From contig NZ_OW235315.1 in assembly GCF_934924865.1 (NCBI RefSeq), positions 2,976,001 through 3,040,000 of the forward strand: a stretch of DNA of 64,000 nucleotides, given 5' to 3'. The notes beneath the pieces are model-generated. The model did not search any database. It saw nothing but the letters and a program-made list of their open reading frames with translations, and had not been told where the DNA came from. Positions 15,870 to 24,808 of this stretch are shown here, piece by piece. The stretch's first letter is position 1; every line of letters starts with the position of its first letter. A program made the translations under genes and the position numbers. This stretch comes from Tepidibacter aestuarii. Lineage in GTDB: Bacteria > Bacillota > Clostridia > Peptostreptococcales > Peptostreptococcaceae.

Positions 15870-17381
15870 TTATATATTAGTGTTTAAGAACTTGGATTTA
15901 TAATAATTATACTCATACCAATGATCATAGGATTCTTTCAAATACTCTTTTTTTCTTTCCATATAATCTTTCACAATTTCTTGACCCAGCTTATCTTTAT
16001 TTTTCTCTATAGCATCTATAGAATCATATGAAAGACTTTGTATATATTCTTTATCTAATTTTCCTGTTTCAGTGTATCTTTGTATATTTTTATTTACTAT
16101 CATTTTATCTATGTTGACACAATTAACTGCCATATAAATAACCATTATAGATATTAAAGAAAACTTAAATACATTAAAATTCTTATTCCAAATCTTTATT
16201 AGTCCGAATACTAAAATTATAGATAATGTGAACAAAAATATATGAACATAAATTCTAAGTCTTGTGAATCCAAGTGCGTGTTCATATATTCTTAATTTGT
16301 AGTTTGATGAAAAAAGCATATTTCCTGTGAACACTAAAAGTATAGTATAGAATATATTTAAAATTTTATTTATTTTATCAGACGTTACTTTTACGTTTTT
16401 AATACTAAGTGTGAGTATTGAAAAGTTTATTAAAGCAACTGTTAAAAGCTCAAAGAAGCCTTTTCTTGCATACTTTGAATAAGAAAATCCACTAGGAAGA
16501 ACATGTTTATTCCCTCCATATAGATATGATGATTGAATTATTGAAAATAATAAATATATGAAGCATAGTAAAAACAGTATTGTCAAAATAGTTATGGGAT
16601 TAATCCATTTATAATCCTCTTTAATTTCATCTTCTTTATACTCATATTTAAGGCTCCATATGTATCCAAAACAATACATCGAAAAGAATATTATCATTAT
16701 AATATCCCAGACTATATCTACCAAATTAATCTTTTCATATATAAATTCATATAAATCTTTTATATTTCTTATATAATAGTCAAACATCATATCAGCAGAT
16801 GCCAAAAGTGATATTATGATTATTAAAAGAGGTACTGATACTGCAACTCCTACTAATATATTTTTTATATTATCATTTTTAGTTTTTACTTTATCAATAT
16901 TTACAGCTTGCTTCGAAAAAGAAAATATCTTTTTCATATTATTAAATGGAAAATTTAAGAGTCTTTTCCTAATGTCTCTTATAACTCTTAATCTCATACA
17001 ATCTATATTTTGATATCTTATAGTTATGACATAATCACTTATAGCTATAGGTACTAAAAAGAAATTAAAAAATCTTATTAATCTATTATTGTAAATACAA
17101 AAGTTCAAGCACATTATAAATATAAAAAAAAGGATTAAGTTACTAAATTTATTCTTCAAATTAATCTTATCTTTAGCTGAATACACACAAGCTAAAGTGA
17201 ATAAAGATGCAAATATCATTTCAGATATCCCTATACTATCCCAACTATAAAAATATCTAAATAAAATTCCTAATAAAACTGATAAGATTACAATTTTTAT
17301 TTTGTGAGCTAAGCTAATCTTAGAGTCTACTTCATCTTGTATATTAATATTGGTATCTATAAGGCTTTTATCATTGTTCAT
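15870..17381 (-). CDS. DUF4173/DUF4153 family polytopic membrane protein
   Basis: 503-residue membrane protein with about ten to twelve hydrophobic helices and a basic C-terminal tail (DYMERKKEYLKESYDHWYEYNYY). The central YGGNKHVLPSGFSYSKYARKGFFELL segment is characteristic of the DUF4173 group of membrane proteins, and HALGFTRLRIYVH is a further family signature. Function unknown. In related bacteria it is found singly or near regulatory genes. ATG 17381 follows AAAGGGGG by 8 bases. It is convergent with the DUF3189 gene and not clearly in an operon with recQ. Confidence 0.85.
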   Translation of the reverse strand: MNNDKSLIDTNINIQDEVDSKISLAHKIKIVILSVLLGILFRYFYSWDSIGISEMIFASLFTLACVYSAKDKINLKNKFSNLILFFIFIMCLNFCIYNNRLIRFFNFFLVPIAISDYVITIRYQNIDCMRLRVIRDIRKRLLNFPFNNMKKIFSFSKQAVNIDKVKTKNDNIKNILVGVAVSVPLLIIIISLLASADMMFDYYIRNIKDLYEFIYEKINLVDIVWDIIMIIFFSMYCFGYIWSLKYEYKEDEIKEDYKWINPITILTILFLLCFIYLLFSIIQSSYLYGGNKHVLPSGFSYSKYARKGFFELLTVALINFSILTLSIKNVKVTSDKINKILNIFYTILLVFTGNMLFSSNYKLRIYEHALGFTRLRIYVHIFLFTLSIILVFGLIKIWNKNFNVFKFSLISIMVIYMAVNCVNIDKMIVNKNIQRYTETGKLDKEYIQSLSYDSIDAIEKNKDKLGQEIVKDYMERKKEYLKESYDHWYEYNYYKSKFLNTNI

Positions 17382-17443
17382 ATCTATTCCCCCTTTGATT
17401 TAAAGCATTATAATAATACCATATTAAATATATTTTTCCAATA

Positions 17444-19561
17444 TTATCCTTTAACTTTATGCAAAAACACTTTTATATGAAAATAACTTATTTCATCTGG
17501 CAGATTTTCTTTTATAGGTTTTAAAGCATTATACCCTACTCTGTTTACTGCTTCTTCTATTTGTCTTTCGTATTCATCAGGAAGTAATTCATCTAAATCT
17601 ACTTCCATTCCCTCTATTGCACATCTAAACAGATGCTCCTTTACAGTTGTCTCTGCTATATCTCTTTCATTTGCAATTTCCTCTACAGTCTTGTTTTCAT
17701 TGTACATATTAAGCGTTATTACATGGCTTTTTATTTTTTCTTTTTTATTTTCTTTTTCTTGCTTTGTTTCTCTAGTTCCTATATTATTATTTTTTCTGTA
17801 CTCATTTATTTTATCTATAAATATTTCTCCATACTTTTCAAGCTTTGATTGCCCGACCCCTTTTATAGTTAAAAATTCTTCTTCATTTTCAGGCATGTAA
17901 ACACTCATTTCCTTTAGAGATGCATCTGAAAAAACTATATATGGAGGTATATTTTCTCTTGTTGATATTTCTTTTCTAAATTCTTTTAATATATCAAATA
18001 GATCGTTGTCAGTCTTAGATATTTTCTTAACTTTCTTGTTTATCTTCATAAATACGTTTTCATTTCCCTTTAAAACCTCTATGGATTTGTTGTTCATTTT
18101 AACAACTGGATACTGTCCTTGAGACAATACAAGATAATCATCTGCTATTAACTTGTTTATTATTTCTTGTATTTCCTTTACTGTATATTCCTTTACTATC
18201 GCATAAGTGCTTAATTTATCTAGCCCAAAGTTCAATAATTTTTGATTTTTAGAACCTCTTAAAACTTGTGCAATAAGTATAGACCCGTATCTTTCCTTCA
18301 TTCTATAGACACAAGAAATTATCTTTTGAGCAAGTACCGTTATATCTTCTTTTTCTTCATTGTCATTACATACACTACAGTTCCCACACTTATCTTCTAT
18401 ATTTTCCTCACCGAAGTACTCTAATATATATTTTCTCAAGCAATTTGACGTATGGCAGTAATCTATCATATCTTGAAGTCTTTTATATTCATATTCTTTT
18501 CTATCAATATTGTATATAGTTTCTTCTATAAAGAATTTTTGTGTCTGAATATCTTTTGGATTGAATAAAAGTATACATTCACTTTTTTCTCCATCACGAC
18601 CTGCACGCCCAGCCTCTTGATAATAACTTTCCATATTTTTTGGCATGTTGTTGTGTATTACATATCTAACATTAGACTTATCTATTCCCATACCAAATGC
18701 ATTAGTTGCAACAATTACATCTATATTGTCGTATGAAAAATCCTCCTGCATCTTAGTTCTTTGTTCATCTGCAAGACCTGCATGATATATTCCTGCTTTA
18801 TAATCTTTGTCAATTAATAATTCATATATAGATTCTGCTTCTTTTCTTGTAGATGTGTATATGATCCCAGTTTGTTCTTTATTATTTTCAACAAAGTCAG
18901 ATATAAATTTTTTAGTATTTTCTCCTCTTATCACAGAAAACGTCAAGTTTTCTCTATCAAACCCACTTATGTACTCGTTTGGATTTTTCAGCTTTAATAG
19001 GTTTTTTATATCATTTTTAACTTCATTTGTAGCAGTTGCTGTAAAAGCACAGACTATAGGTCTTTTATCTAACTTCTGTATAGTTTGACTAATTCTAGTA
19101 TAGCTCGGTCTAAAATCATGTCCCCATTGAGATACACAGTGTGCCTCATCCACCGCTATTAATGATATATCTGCTTCATCTAAAAAGTTCAAAAACTCAC
19201 TTGAATTAAGTCTCTCTGGCGCAACATAAATAAGCTTGTACTCTTCGTCCTTAGCATCAAATAGTATTTCTGTTATCTCCATACTTGATAAAGTACTATT
19301 TATATAAGCTGATTTTATTCCCATCTCATTAAGTGAATCTACTTGATCCTTCATCAAGGATATTAGTGGAGATATAACTACTGTTATCCCTTCAAGTGCC
19401 ATTGCAGGAACCTGATAACAAAGAGATTTACCAGCACCGGTAGGCATTATAGCTATCGTATCATTCCCTTTAAGTATACTATTTATAACTTCTTCTTGTC
19501 CTTTTCTAAATCTATCGTATCCGAAATATTTCTTTAATATATCCTTTTGTATATCAATCAT
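17444..19561 (-). CDS. recQ: ATP-dependent DNA helicase RecQ
   Basis: 705-residue 3'-5' superfamily 2 helicase acting in recombinational repair. Motifs: Walker A MPTGAGKSLCYQ (about 38-49), DEAHC box (about 138), SAT-like AFTATAT, VATNAFGMGIDKSNVRYVIH, and the arginine-finger region QEAGRAGRDGE. The zinc-binding RecQ-Ct region shows C..CLRKYILEYFGE...CGNCSVC, followed by a winged helix, an HRDC domain (about 515-590) and a C-terminal helix-turn-helix extension (NKTVEEIANERDIAETTVKEH). Normal length for the long RecQ form. AAAGGAG precedes the ATG. Confidence 0.97.
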   Translation of the reverse strand: MIDIQKDILKKYFGYDRFRKGQEEVINSILKGNDTIAIMPTGAGKSLCYQVPAMALEGITVVISPLISLMKDQVDSLNEMGIKSAYINSTLSSMEITEILFDAKDEEYKLIYVAPERLNSSEFLNFLDEADISLIAVDEAHCVSQWGHDFRPSYTRISQTIQKLDKRPIVCAFTATATNEVKNDIKNLLKLKNPNEYISGFDRENLTFSVIRGENTKKFISDFVENNKEQTGIIYTSTRKEAESIYELLIDKDYKAGIYHAGLADEQRTKMQEDFSYDNIDVIVATNAFGMGIDKSNVRYVIHNNMPKNMESYYQEAGRAGRDGEKSECILLFNPKDIQTQKFFIEETIYNIDRKEYEYKRLQDMIDYCHTSNCLRKYILEYFGEENIEDKCGNCSVCNDNEEKEDITVLAQKIISCVYRMKERYGSILIAQVLRGSKNQKLLNFGLDKLSTYAIVKEYTVKEIQEIINKLIADDYLVLSQGQYPVVKMNNKSIEVLKGNENVFMKINKKVKKISKTDNDLFDILKEFRKEISTRENIPPYIVFSDASLKEMSVYMPENEEEFLTIKGVGQSKLEKYGEIFIDKINEYRKNNNIGTRETKQEKENKKEKIKSHVITLNMYNENKTVEEIANERDIAETTVKEHLFRCAIEGMEVDLDELLPDEYERQIEEAVNRVGYNALKPIKENLPDEISYFHIKVFLHKVKG

Positions 19562-19747
19562 ATATTTACTCCTTTAAATTAAATGTACTATTGTTATTAT
19601 ATACTAAACATTTATTTTCTAACAAATTCTTATTCTTTACAAATTAAATTTCAAATTTTTTTGTAACCTCTTCGTAACTATATAAAGCAAAAAAACAACT
19701 ATAATTGATATATGCAAAACATTGTAAACAATACTGGAGGTTGTATT

Positions 19748-20287
19748 ATGAAAAAACTATTATTATGTTCAGTTCTAAGTCTAGGGCTAATATTAAGTGT
19801 GGGATGTTCAAAACAAGAAGAATTAAAAGATACTCAAGAATCTAAGCCTGCAACAAATGAAGTTGTTGAAGAATCAGTTAATAAAAAAGAATCTAAAGAT
19901 CCATATAAAATAGCTGCTGAACAAGTAGAAATGATTGATAAAGAATTAGATACATACGAGAAAAAAGAAGTAAAGTTACCTGCAACAAAAGAAGGATGGG
20001 AAGAACAAACACTTTCTCTTTGGAGTAAAGATGGAAATCCAATGAAATTAACAGCTACAGAAGCAGATGACATGGGTAAAATGGATGGCTTATCTTCTTC
20101 TTACTTTAAGGATGGAAAGTTAATATTCTATAAAGCTCCTTTTTCAAACCACGTTTTTGAAAATGAAAAAATGGTTCTTTGGATGGATGAAAATATGAAT
20201 GTTTTAGATATTCCAGTTCAAAATGTAAATAGTGCTGAAAGAGGTATTTTAGAAGTAACAAAAGAGCGTCTTAATACTTTTAATTAA
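19748..20287 (+). CDS. Putative lipoprotein of unknown function
   Basis: 179-residue secreted lipoprotein: signal peptide MKKLLLCSVLSLGLILSVGC with lipobox SVGC, then a charged linker (KQEELKDTQESKPATNE). The mature domain has no motif I recognise. The ATG at 19748 is chosen because GGAGG lies 7 bases upstream and the signal peptide begins there. Single gene with its own terminator. Confidence 0.8.
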   Translation: MKKLLLCSVLSLGLILSVGCSKQEELKDTQESKPATNEVVEESVNKKESKDPYKIAAEQVEMIDKELDTYEKKEVKLPATKEGWEEQTLSLWSKDGNPMKLTATEADDMGKMDGLSSSYFKDGKLIFYKAPFSNHVFENEKMVLWMDENMNVLDIPVQNVNSAERGILEVTKERLNTFN

Positions 20288-20344
20288 TCTCTTCTACGGT
20301 TTATATAAAACTTTACTTTAAAAACTTTATACATTTAAGCCCAA

Positions 20345-20404
20345 AATAAATGGCATAAAAATACCGCTCATATATTAAGTATTTTTATGCCGTTTATTTT
20401 TTTA
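20345..20404 (+). terminator. Terminator of the lipoprotein gene
   Basis: GGCATAAAAATAC (20352-20364) pairs with GTATTTTTATGCC (20379-20391), extended by AAATAAA/TTTATTT and followed by a long T-run. It may also serve the convergent HPP gene. Confidence 0.85.
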
Positions 20405-20471
20405 ATCTATCTCTTAAATATGAAATATTAATAAATAAGTAACTCAAATAAATTTTTCATTCTATTTCTTT

Positions 20472-20978
20472 CTATATCCAAAAGGTTGGATATTTTCTTT
20501 CTTTATCCAAATTATTGATAAATAATGCAATTATAACAACTATAAGAGAGCCCAATAAAACTGGAGTAAACAGAAAACTCCATCCTACATTTCCCATAAT
20601 AACTACCAGTGGGTCTGCTCCCGCTGGCGGATGAGTTGTTTTTGTCAAAATCATTAGTCCTATTGCTAATCCAACCGCAAAAGCAATTGCTATTGGAGAA
20701 TCTCCAAATAAGGACTGACAAACAAGACCAACAAATGTTGAAACAAAGTGTCCCCCTATTATATTTCTTGGTTGAGAAAGAGGAGCGTTCCATACTCCAA
20801 AAGCTAGTACACAGCTTGCGCCAAACGGAGCCATTACCCATGTATGTACAGAATATTTTGTTAAAATAATGAGAGTAAAAATAGTCAATAATCCTCCAAT
20901 AAAACCAATAAATGCAGACTTAACATTACTCTTAAGCGAAGTTCTGTTGTTAGTTATCATTTTCTTAAATAAATTCAT
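20472..20978 (-). CDS. HPP family membrane protein
   Basis: 168-residue membrane protein with four hydrophobic helices and the family signatures APFGASCVLAFGVWNAPLSQPRNIIGGH and THPPAGADPLVV (the HPP motif). Members have been linked to nitrite transport in cyanobacteria and plastids; the role here is unknown. ATG 20978 follows AAGGAG by 8 bases (a TTG at 20984 is too close). Divergent from a CGNR-type regulator, with a perfect 11-bp inverted repeat overlapping its -35 box, so the neighbour probably controls it. Confidence 0.9.
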   Translation of the reverse strand: MNLFKKMITNNRTSLKSNVKSAFIGFIGGLLTIFTLIILTKYSVHTWVMAPFGASCVLAFGVWNAPLSQPRNIIGGHFVSTFVGLVCQSLFGDSPIAIAFAVGLAIGLMILTKTTHPPAGADPLVVIMGNVGWSFLFTPVLLGSLIVVIIALFINNLDKERKYPTFWI

Positions 20979-21004
20979 TTTCAAATCTCCTTTCTTTGAT
21001 AGGT

Positions 21005-21034
21005 ATTATATACCAAATACAACTAACCTGTCAA
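21005..21034 (-). promoter_or_regulatory. Sigma-A promoter of the HPP gene
   Basis: On the minus strand, a perfect TTGACA (21034-21029), 18-base spacer, and a perfect TATAAT (21010-21005). The -35 overlaps one arm of the inverted repeat at 21021-21055. Confidence 0.75.
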
Positions 21035-21055
21035 CATACATATAACAGGTTAGTT
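21021..21055. promoter_or_regulatory. Inverted-repeat operator between HPP and CGNR genes
   Basis: AACTAACCTGT (21021-21031) and ACAGGTTAGTT (21045-21055) form a perfect 11-bp inverted repeat with a 13-base centre. Position over the HPP -35 box suggests repression, most likely by the divergent CGNR zinc-finger regulator. The regulator assignment is inference from position. Confidence 0.6.
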
Positions 21056-21080
21056 ATATTTGTAAGTGATTGGGTTATGC

Positions 21081-21110
21081 TTGTAAATTATTAGTTTATT
21101 GCGATATAAT
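21081..21110 (+). promoter_or_regulatory. Promoter of the CGNR regulator gene
   Basis: TTGTAA (21081-21086), 18-base spacer, perfect TATAAT (21105-21110), about 40 bases before the start at 21151. Confidence 0.55.
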
Positions 21111-21150
21111 GTTTCAGTAAACTTAGCTGAATATAGGGAGGGGTTTTATT

Positions 21151-21720
21151 TTGGCAAATGAAAAATTTCCGAATGTATCAGATAGATTAACGCTAAACTT
21201 TGTTAATACCAAAATATCAAGAAATGGAAAAATAATAGAATTGCTAAATAGTGTTGAGGACTTTCAAAACTGGATAGAACAAATAATCCTTACAGGGCCG
21301 AAATACTCTCAACAATTGGAATTTATTAAAGAAATTTATACCAATCAAGAGGAATTTGCTAGATTAATAGAGTTTAGAGATTATTTATATAAGGAGCTCA
21401 TATATTCAATAGATAGTGGAAGTATGTCTACATCACTTACAGCTTTTATAGAGGGAATTTCCCAATATAATCCATTTATATACAAGAAGATTGGATCTAC
21501 ATTTCTAATTCTTCCTAAATATATTGAAAGAGAACCTATTAAAAATATAATCCTTTTAGATTTGATTGATATGATTTCAGAAAATGAATTTTGTAAATTA
21601 AAAAGGTGCTATAATCCACAATGTGTTCTTTTATTCGTTGACAAAACTGGAAGAAGAAAATGGTGTTCCATGAAAATATGTGGTAATAGGAAGAAAGTAG
21701 AAAGATTCTCAAAAAAATAA
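21151..21720 (+). CDS. CGNR zinc-finger (ABATE-type) transcriptional regulator
   Basis: 189-residue protein with an N-terminal ABATE-like domain (LTLNFVNTKISRNGKIIELL...WI) and a C-terminal CGNR zinc finger: CYNPQC-VLLFVDKTGRRKWCSMKICGNRKK. Such proteins are putative DNA-binding regulators. The start is TTG at 21151, preceded by GGGAGGGG; no ATG is available nearby in frame. Divergent from the HPP gene, and probably the owner of the inverted repeat in between. Confidence 0.85.
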   Translation: MANEKFPNVSDRLTLNFVNTKISRNGKIIELLNSVEDFQNWIEQIILTGPKYSQQLEFIKEIYTNQEEFARLIEFRDYLYKELIYSIDSGSMSTSLTAFIEGISQYNPFIYKKIGSTFLILPKYIEREPIKNIILLDLIDMISENEFCKLKRCYNPQCVLLFVDKTGRRKWCSMKICGNRKKVERFSKK

Positions 21721-21756
21721 TAATAAAATTTTTATCATAGCAGAAAATTCTACAAT

Positions 21757-21812
21757 AAAAATAATGGTAGAAACAATTAGCAAAAAATAATTACTTCTAT
21801 CATTATTTTTTA
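21757..21812 (+). terminator. Terminator after the CGNR gene
   Basis: AATAATGGTAGAA pairs with TTCTATCATTATT (one G-T) across a loop of about 22 bases, followed by a T-run. Confidence 0.65.
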
Positions 21813-21840
21813 TTGAATAAAATAAATTTTCTAAACATCT

Positions 21841-21895
21841 TTAGTTGCATTCGCAACAATTCTATGTTAATATTTAATAGTTGCGATAACAACTA
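21841..21895 (+). promoter_or_regulatory. Promoter and twin operators of the MarR-MATE operon
   Basis: Two related palindromes, GTTGCATTCGCAAC (21844-21857) and TAGTTGCGATAACAACTA (21878-21895), share TAGTTGC. A likely promoter has TTGCAT (21845-21850) as -35 and TAATAT (21868-21873) as -10 with a 17-base spacer, so one site covers the -35 and the other lies after the start point. This fits autorepression by the MarR protein encoded next. Confidence 0.6.
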
Positions 21896-21910
21896 AAAGG
21901 AGAGATCAAA

Positions 21911-22405
21911 ATGAAACATAAAGATAGACATGTAATAGGCAAATCTATATCTATATTATATAGATACGGTAAAATATTTTTTAATGACCAATTTAAGGAA
22001 TTATCAATAGGTAAAGGTCAATACATGATTTTGATATGTCTTTATCATCATCAAGGGATAACTCAAGATGATGTTGCAAAAAAACTTAGAATAGATAAAG
22101 CAAATATTGCACGAGGTGTTAAAAAGCTAGAAGAAAACGGATATGTAACAAGAGAAGTAGACCCAGATGATAAAAGAGCATATAGATTATATCCAACAGA
22201 AAAAGCTATAAAAGTTCAACCTCAAATATATGATTCATCAGTAAAATGGATGGATATAATAACTGATGGAGTATCGGATGATGAAATAGAACAGTTCATC
22301 AAAACTTTGACAAAATTAACTATAAATGCATGTGAATACTCTGGAGACATAAAGCTTGCAAATCATTTAAAGAATAAGGAGTGTGATAAGTGTGAACGAA
22401 CGTAA
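21911..22405 (+). CDS. MarR family transcriptional regulator
   Basis: 164-residue winged-helix regulator of the MarR family: LSIGKGQYMILICLYHHQGITQDDVAKKLRIDKANIARGVKKLEENGYVTREVDPDDKRAYRLYPTEK carries the recognition helix and the wing with the typical DxRD-like DPDDKRAY. ATG 21911 has AAAGGAG upstream. It overlaps the MATE gene by 14 bases and very likely regulates it, responding to its substrate. Confidence 0.93.
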   Translation: MKHKDRHVIGKSISILYRYGKIFFNDQFKELSIGKGQYMILICLYHHQGITQDDVAKKLRIDKANIARGVKKLEENGYVTREVDPDDKRAYRLYPTEKAIKVQPQIYDSSVKWMDIITDGVSDDEIEQFIKTLTKLTINACEYSGDIKLANHLKNKECDKCERT

Positions 22406-23744
22406 TCAAATGCTAGAAACAGGTGATATTAAAAAGACCTTATTTAAATTGTCATTACCAGCTATAATAGGACTTTTAGTAAGTGCTCTATACAATATAA
22501 TAGACGGTATATTTATAGGTAAAGGTGCAGGACCTTTAGCTTTTGGAGCTCTTACAATAGCCTTTCCAATACAAATGGTTTTAACAGCAGTAGCTCAAAT
22601 GGTAGGTATGGGGGCATCGTCTGTATATTCAAGAGCCCTTGGCGAAAAAAACTATGAAAAAGCTGAAACTGTAGTAGGTAATGCATTCTTATCTAATATA
22701 GTTTTAGGTACTTTAATGGTATCTATAGGACTTATATTCATAGACCCTATACTTTTATTGTTCGGTGCAACAACTGAGATAATGCCTTATGCTAAAGACT
22801 ACGTAAGCGTTATATTAATAGGAAGTTTATTTAACCAATTCTCTATGTCTACTAACTCACTTATAAGAGCTGAAGGAAACGCAAAGGCTGCAATGTTTAC
22901 AATGCTTATAGGTGCTGTACTTAATACTATACTAGATCCTATATTTATATTCGGATTTGGTATGGGAATTAAGGGGGCTGCTATTGCTACAGCTTTATCT
23001 CAATTCTGCTCATTCTTATTTGTAGTATTTTATTTAAAAGGCGACAAAACAAATATGAAGCCTAAGGCTCATCATTTTAAGCCTAACAAGAATATATTAA
23101 ATCAAATATTTTCAATAGGATTTTCATCTTTTGCAAGACAAATCGCTAGTAGCTTTGTAGCTATACTTTTAAATAACTCTCTTAAAATATACGGTGGAAA
23201 TGATGCATTTGCAATTTACGGTGCAGCTTTTAAAATATTAATGTTTCTAATGATGCCTTTATTCGGTATAGTTCAAGGACTTCAACCACTCGTTGGCTAC
23301 AATTATGGAGCCCGTCAAATGGATAGAGTAAATAAATCTATAAAGTATGCTATAATCGGAACTACTGTATTTGCAACTACCTCTGTATTATTTGGTATGT
23401 TATTTCCAAAGCAGCTTATGGGACTATTTTTAACTGATCCCAAATTAGTTGATGAATCTGCTACGGTTCTTAGGATAATACTTTTATTCATGCCAGTTAT
23501 AGGAATTCAATCAGTTGGGGGATCTGTTTATCAATCAATAGGGAAGGTTATTCCAGCTTTAATATTGTCTGCTTTAAGACAGGTAATATTATTCGCTCCA
23601 TTACTAATTATTCTACCTAGAATAATTACCCCTTCACTACTTGGAGTATGGCTTACTTTCCCTATGTCAGATGGTATTTCAACTATAATAACAGGTATTA
23701 TGCTAAAAAAAGAAATGAATCTTATGGCAAAACAAAATGGATAG
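22392..23744 (+). CDS. MATE family efflux transporter, regulated by MarR
   Basis: 450-residue twelve-helix MATE exporter. Half-domain starts LPAIIGLLVSALYNIIDGIFIG and IGFSSFARQIASSFVAIL and the GLQPLVGYNYGARQ motif are clear. It is a distant paralogue of the MATE protein at 12961-14328. A GTG at 22392 with AAGGAG 10 bases before it is the likely start; it lies inside the MarR gene, so translation is coupled. An earlier GTG at 22383 is too close to the ribosome site. Confidence 0.92.
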   Translation: MNERNQMLETGDIKKTLFKLSLPAIIGLLVSALYNIIDGIFIGKGAGPLAFGALTIAFPIQMVLTAVAQMVGMGASSVYSRALGEKNYEKAETVVGNAFLSNIVLGTLMVSIGLIFIDPILLLFGATTEIMPYAKDYVSVILIGSLFNQFSMSTNSLIRAEGNAKAAMFTMLIGAVLNTILDPIFIFGFGMGIKGAAIATALSQFCSFLFVVFYLKGDKTNMKPKAHHFKPNKNILNQIFSIGFSSFARQIASSFVAILLNNSLKIYGGNDAFAIYGAAFKILMFLMMPLFGIVQGLQPLVGYNYGARQMDRVNKSIKYAIIGTTVFATTSVLFGMLFPKQLMGLFLTDPKLVDESATVLRIILLFMPVIGIQSVGGSVYQSIGKVIPALILSALRQVILFAPLLIILPRIITPSLLGVWLTFPMSDGISTIITGIMLKKEMNLMAKQNG

Positions 23745-23766
23745 ACTTTAAGTCTATCCATTTTTT
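23735..23766. terminator. Bidirectional terminator between MATE gene and hpdA
   Basis: Perfect palindrome AATGGATAGACTT/AAGTCTATCCATT with A-run before and T-run after. It serves the plus-strand MATE gene and the minus-strand hpd operon. Confidence 0.88.
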
Positions 23767-23767
23767 A

Positions 23768-24706
23768 TTAAAACGCAGTGTCATAACCTATATAACATGC
23801 AATCTCATTTTCTAAGAACAAATCCTGTATTTCTTCAAGCTTTTTAGGATCTGTTCCCTCTTCATCCTTGTATTTATACTCCTTACCGAGTTGTCTCCAT
23901 TTGGATTCTCCAAGTCTATGAAATGGAAGTATATTTATTTCAAACAAATCATTTTCTTTCATGAATTGGATAGTATCAGTTATATTTTGATATGTGTCAT
24001 TAAAATCTCTTATAACAGGCATTCTAAGGATTAATCTTCCCTTCCAACCGCTCTGTTTTAAATATCTGATATTGTTTAAAATAATATCATTATATACTCC
24101 AGTTTTTTGTCTATGAATATCTCTATTTATATGCTTCACGTCTATAAATGCAAAGTCTATATACTCCATAACCTTTAAAAAGTTTTCATTATCTTTGTAT
24201 GCAGTGGTTTCAATAGCAGTGTGGAAATAATTTTTTTTGCATTCTTTTAATACTTTTATCAAGAATTCACTTTGTAAAAGAGGCTCTCCACCGCTAAATG
24301 TAACTCCCCCTTCAATACTCCATGAATTAGAGTCTCTAGTAAGTACTTTCATTATTTCATCAACACTGTATTCTTTACCACAAACCTTAAATCCATCATA
24401 GTAGCATTTTGAGCTGCATTCAAATGTATCACAGTTTTTGCATATATCCCAGTTTAATTTAGGCATATCATCAAATGTTAGACCTCCATGAGGACATGCA
24501 TCTTTACAAATACTACATCCTTTTTGATATTTACAGCTAGTTTCGCTAAACATTATATGAGGCTTTAAAGTCCAGCTTTCAGGATTTGCACACCACTCAC
24601 ATCTTAAAGGACATCCACTCATAAAAACTGTAGTCCTACATCCAGGTCCGTCATGTACTGAGAAACTCTGTATATCAAATACTATTCCCTTATCCGTTTC
24701 TTCCAT
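23768..24706 (-). CDS. hpdA: 4-hydroxyphenylacetate decarboxylase activating enzyme (radical SAM)
   Basis: 312-residue glycyl-radical-enzyme activase. The radical SAM cluster motif is CPLRCEWC (about residues 30-37) in the setting SVHDGPGCRTTVFMSG. Two additional 4Fe-4S sites follow: CKYQKGCSICKDACP and CKNCDTFECSSKC, as in the activase subfamily with a ferredoxin insert. It uses S-adenosylmethionine to place a radical on the Gly of HpdB. ATG 24706 is chosen because GAGGGATTTGAA precedes it. It is separated from hpdBC by an MFS gene, but all are on one strand with short gaps, so one operon is likely. Confidence 0.92.
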   Translation of the reverse strand: MEETDKGIVFDIQSFSVHDGPGCRTTVFMSGCPLRCEWCANPESWTLKPHIMFSETSCKYQKGCSICKDACPHGGLTFDDMPKLNWDICKNCDTFECSSKCYYDGFKVCGKEYSVDEIMKVLTRDSNSWSIEGGVTFSGGEPLLQSEFLIKVLKECKKNYFHTAIETTAYKDNENFLKVMEYIDFAFIDVKHINRDIHRQKTGVYNDIILNNIRYLKQSGWKGRLILRMPVIRDFNDTYQNITDTIQFMKENDLFEINILPFHRLGESKWRQLGKEYKYKDEEGTDPKKLEEIQDLFLENEIACYIGYDTAF

Positions 24707-24808
24707 TTCAAATCCCTCACTTTTACTTATCCGAAAGCTAAAAGTTCTAAAACTCAACCCTCTTAAGGATAAAGATAAGAACTTAATAGCTTCTGGATTA
24801 GTTTAACT

